The position numbers and the translations under genes are program-made. This document shows, in pieces, positions 6,333 through 7,491 of a DNA stretch of 7,491 bases (its first letter is position 1; each line of letters opens with the position of its first letter). The notes beneath the pieces are model-generated. The model was not told the DNA's origin and ran no database searches. It saw only the letters and a list, made by a program, of their open reading frames with translations. Source of the stretch: Actinomycetota bacterium (GTDB taxonomy: Bacteria; Actinomycetota; Acidimicrobiia; Acidimicrobiales; Microtrichaceae); the NCBI GenBank assembly GCA_018268735.1, contig JAFDWA010000067.1, positions 1 to 7,491 on the forward strand. The letters are read 5' to 3'.

Positions 6333-6788
6333 TCAGCCCGCAACGACCTCGATGGTGATGGGGAACTGCACGTCGGCGTGCAGTCGAGCGACCACGTGGT
6401 GGGTTCCCAGCTCCTTGATGTGCTCGTCGAGGTGGAGATCCCGACGATCGAGCTCGATGCCCGTCTGCTCCGCCACGGCCTCGGCGACCTCGGTCGTCGT
6501 CACCGAACCGAACAGCCGTCCACCGGAGCCGACCCTTGCGGGGATCTCGATCGTCCGGGCGACGAGCACCTTCGCGATCTCTTCGGCACCCTCCCGGTCC
6601 TTGGCGTCCTTCAGGTCGCGCGCCCGGCGCATGGCCTGGGCCTGGGCCGTTGCGCCGTCGGTCGCCGGAAGGGCGAGGGACCGCGGTGCGAGGAAGTTGC
6701 GTGCGTAGCCCTTCGAGACCTCGACGATGTCGCCGCGCTTGCCGAGACCGGAGACGTCTGCACGCAGGATCACCCTGACCGCGCTCAC
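6333..6788 (-). CDS. rplI: 50S ribosomal protein L9
   Basis: A large-subunit ribosomal protein that binds 23S rRNA near the L1 stalk base. It has 151 residues, the normal full length. The N-terminal RNA-binding domain is clear (VILRADVSGLGKRGDIVEVSKG, in two parts, then ARNFLAPRSLAL, about 5-41). It is followed by the long connecting helix rich in Ala, Arg and Asp (about 44-75) and the C-terminal domain (about 76-151, with GRLFGSVTTTEVAEAV). The start is GTG at 6788, overlapping the rpsR stop as GTGA (4 bases), which points to translational coupling. A strong GGGGAG lies 6 bases upstream, inside the end of rpsR. A start at a later GTG (codon 6) would remove the first residues of strand 1, so 6788 is preferred. 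Confidence 0.97.
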   Translation of the reverse strand: MSAVRVILRADVSGLGKRGDIVEVSKGYARNFLAPRSLALPATDGATAQAQAMRRARDLKDAKDREGAEEIAKVLVARTIEIPARVGSGGRLFGSVTTTEVAEAVAEQTGIELDRRDLHLDEHIKELGTHHVVARLHADVQFPITIEVVAG

Positions 6789-7216
6789 GAGTCGCTCCCC
6801 TCGGCAACGCCCACGGGCTCCGCTGCGCTCTCCTCGATCGCCTCGAACTCGGACGCCGGCGGGGCCTCGTCGCCGGCGGGGCGCTCCTGGCGGTCGGGAC
6901 GCTCACCACGGGGACGACGCTCGTCGCCGTCGCGGTCCCGGCGTCCCCGTTGGGTGGTCACGCGGTTCGTGTAGGGCAACAGGGCCATCTCGCGTGCGTT
7001 CTTGATGGCCTTGGCCACCTCGCGCTGCTGCTTGGTGTCGTTGCCCGTCACGCGACGGGCCCGGATCTTGGCCCGGTCGGACATGAAGCGACGCAGGAGG
7101 TTGGCGTCCTTCCAGTCGATGTAGTCGACCTGCTCGGTGTTGAGGATGGACACCTTCTTCTTGACGCGGCGGCCCGTGTCCTTGGGCTTGCCTCTCTTCT
7201 GCTGTGGCTTCGCCAT
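6785..7216 (-). CDS. rpsR: 30S ribosomal protein S18, Cys-less, long C-terminal tail
   Basis: A small-subunit protein that sits next to S6 on the platform. It has 143 residues against the usual 75-90. The S18 core is residues 1-87, with VDYIDWKDANLLRRF (30-44), RAKIRARRVTGN (48-59) and AIKNAREMALLPYTNRV (70-86). The remaining 56 residues form a low-complexity tail: first Arg/Asp-rich (about 88-112), then Glu/Ala-rich and acidic (about 113-143). All four positions where zinc-binding S18 proteins carry Cys are replaced (SILN where CxxC is expected, D60 in place of the later Cys), so this is a zinc-independent form. The ATG at 7216 shares its A with the ssb stop (TGATG), and GAGGAG lies 8 bases upstream within ssb, so translation is likely coupled to ssb. 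Confidence 0.96.
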   Translation of the reverse strand: MAKPQQKRGKPKDTGRRVKKKVSILNTEQVDYIDWKDANLLRRFMSDRAKIRARRVTGNDTKQQREVAKAIKNAREMALLPYTNRVTTQRGRRDRDGDERRPRGERPDRQERPAGDEAPPASEFEAIEESAAEPVGVAEGSDS

Positions 7217-7491
7217 CAGAACGGCTCCTCGTTGCTGTCGTATCCACCTGTGGGCGGCTCGGTGGGCATCGGCGCGGCATCGAACCCGCCACCTCCGCCC
7301 TCGCGGCGCTCGGTCTTCTGGACCTGGGCGGTCGCCCAGCGGAGGCTCGGTCCCACCTCGTCGGCGAGCACCTCCACCTTGGAACGCTTCTCGCCGTTGT
7401 CGGTCTCCCAGCTGCGCTGCTGCAACCTGCCCGACACCATGACGCGGGTCCCCTTGGTCAGCGACTCGCTGACGTTCTCTGCCAGGTCGCG
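7216..7491 (-). CDS. ssb: Single-stranded DNA-binding protein, N-terminus beyond window
   Basis: SSB coats single-stranded DNA at the replication fork and recruits partner proteins. The window holds the last 91 residues. The frame is open to the right edge, so the true start lies outside; an internal ATG at 7440 is not the start, because the upstream codons continue the OB fold ([15 protein letters not shown]). Seen are the last OB-fold strands ([14 protein letters not shown], then [23 protein letters not shown]), a very short Gly-rich linker of about 25-30 residues, and the acidic tip DSNEEPF, which matches the DDDIPF-type tail bound by SSB partners. The linker is much shorter than I recall for mycobacterial or Streptomyces SSB. 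It lies directly upstream of rpsR with a one-base overlap; rpsF is expected further right. Confidence 0.96.
   Translation of the reverse strand, partial: RDLAENVSESLTKGTRVMVSGRLQQRSWETDNGEKRSKVEVLADEVGPSLRWATAQVQKTERREGGGGGFDAAPMPTEPPTGGYDSNEEPF

Noticed and set aside
6178..6909. Minus-strand frame across rplI and the rplI-dnaB gap
   Set aside because: It is an out-of-frame shadow of rplI and rpsR; both real genes are recognised with full-length matches.
1..7491. CRISPR array, tRNA or rRNA genes, insertion sequences
   Set aside because: No regularly spaced repeats, no tRNA cloverleaf with CCA-type ends, no rRNA segments and no transposase motifs were seen on either strand.

Overview
The window is high-GC DNA with dense, closely packed coding, and it looks like an actinomycetote chromosome. 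The reverse-strand order ssb - rpsR - rplI - dnaB is the classic actinobacterial block. The alcohol dehydrogenase is of the NDMA/mycofactocin-associated type seen mainly in Actinomycetota. Several traits (Cys-less S18 with a long charged tail, intein-bearing DnaB, acyl-CoA catabolism genes) would fit a deep-branching class such as Acidimicrobiia. That finer placement is inference from recalled family features, not from a search.

Left part (1-3560). An acyl-CoA dehydrogenase runs off the left edge on the minus strand. It is divergent from a zinc alcohol dehydrogenase on the plus strand. The 192-base gap between them holds a TTGACC-N4-GGTCAA palindrome almost exactly at its midpoint, a good candidate for a shared operator. 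The dehydrogenase is followed 33 bases later by a ten-helix-type divalent-cation transporter built from two MgtE/SLC41-like halves. The first two genes suggest oxidation of alcohols and acyl-CoAs; the transporter has no obvious metabolic link to them.

Right part (3608-7491). This is a minus-strand information-processing cluster: ssb (N-terminus cut by the window), rpsR and rplI are joined by 1- and 4-base overlaps, then a 298-base gap, then dnaB. DnaB is interrupted by a 354-residue intein inserted between RESG and SIEQDAD in the ATPase domain. All splicing residues are present, but the homing-endonuclease region is shortened and lacks a recognisable acidic LAGLIDADG motif, so the intein is probably splicing-competent but no longer able to home. 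After splicing DnaB would be 454 residues, a normal length.

The 298-base gap between rplI and dnaB is unusually structured. It holds a 12-bp-stem hairpin about 50 bases past rplI, a second very long hairpin (about 22 paired bases per arm) whose outer ends are DnaA-box-like TGTGGACGA / CTGTCCACA, and a short direct repeat just before the dnaB start. This is the most interesting non-coding signal in the window. I see no wholly new multi-gene system here. The items most worth a second look are the decayed intein, the dnaB leader structure and the divergent operator.
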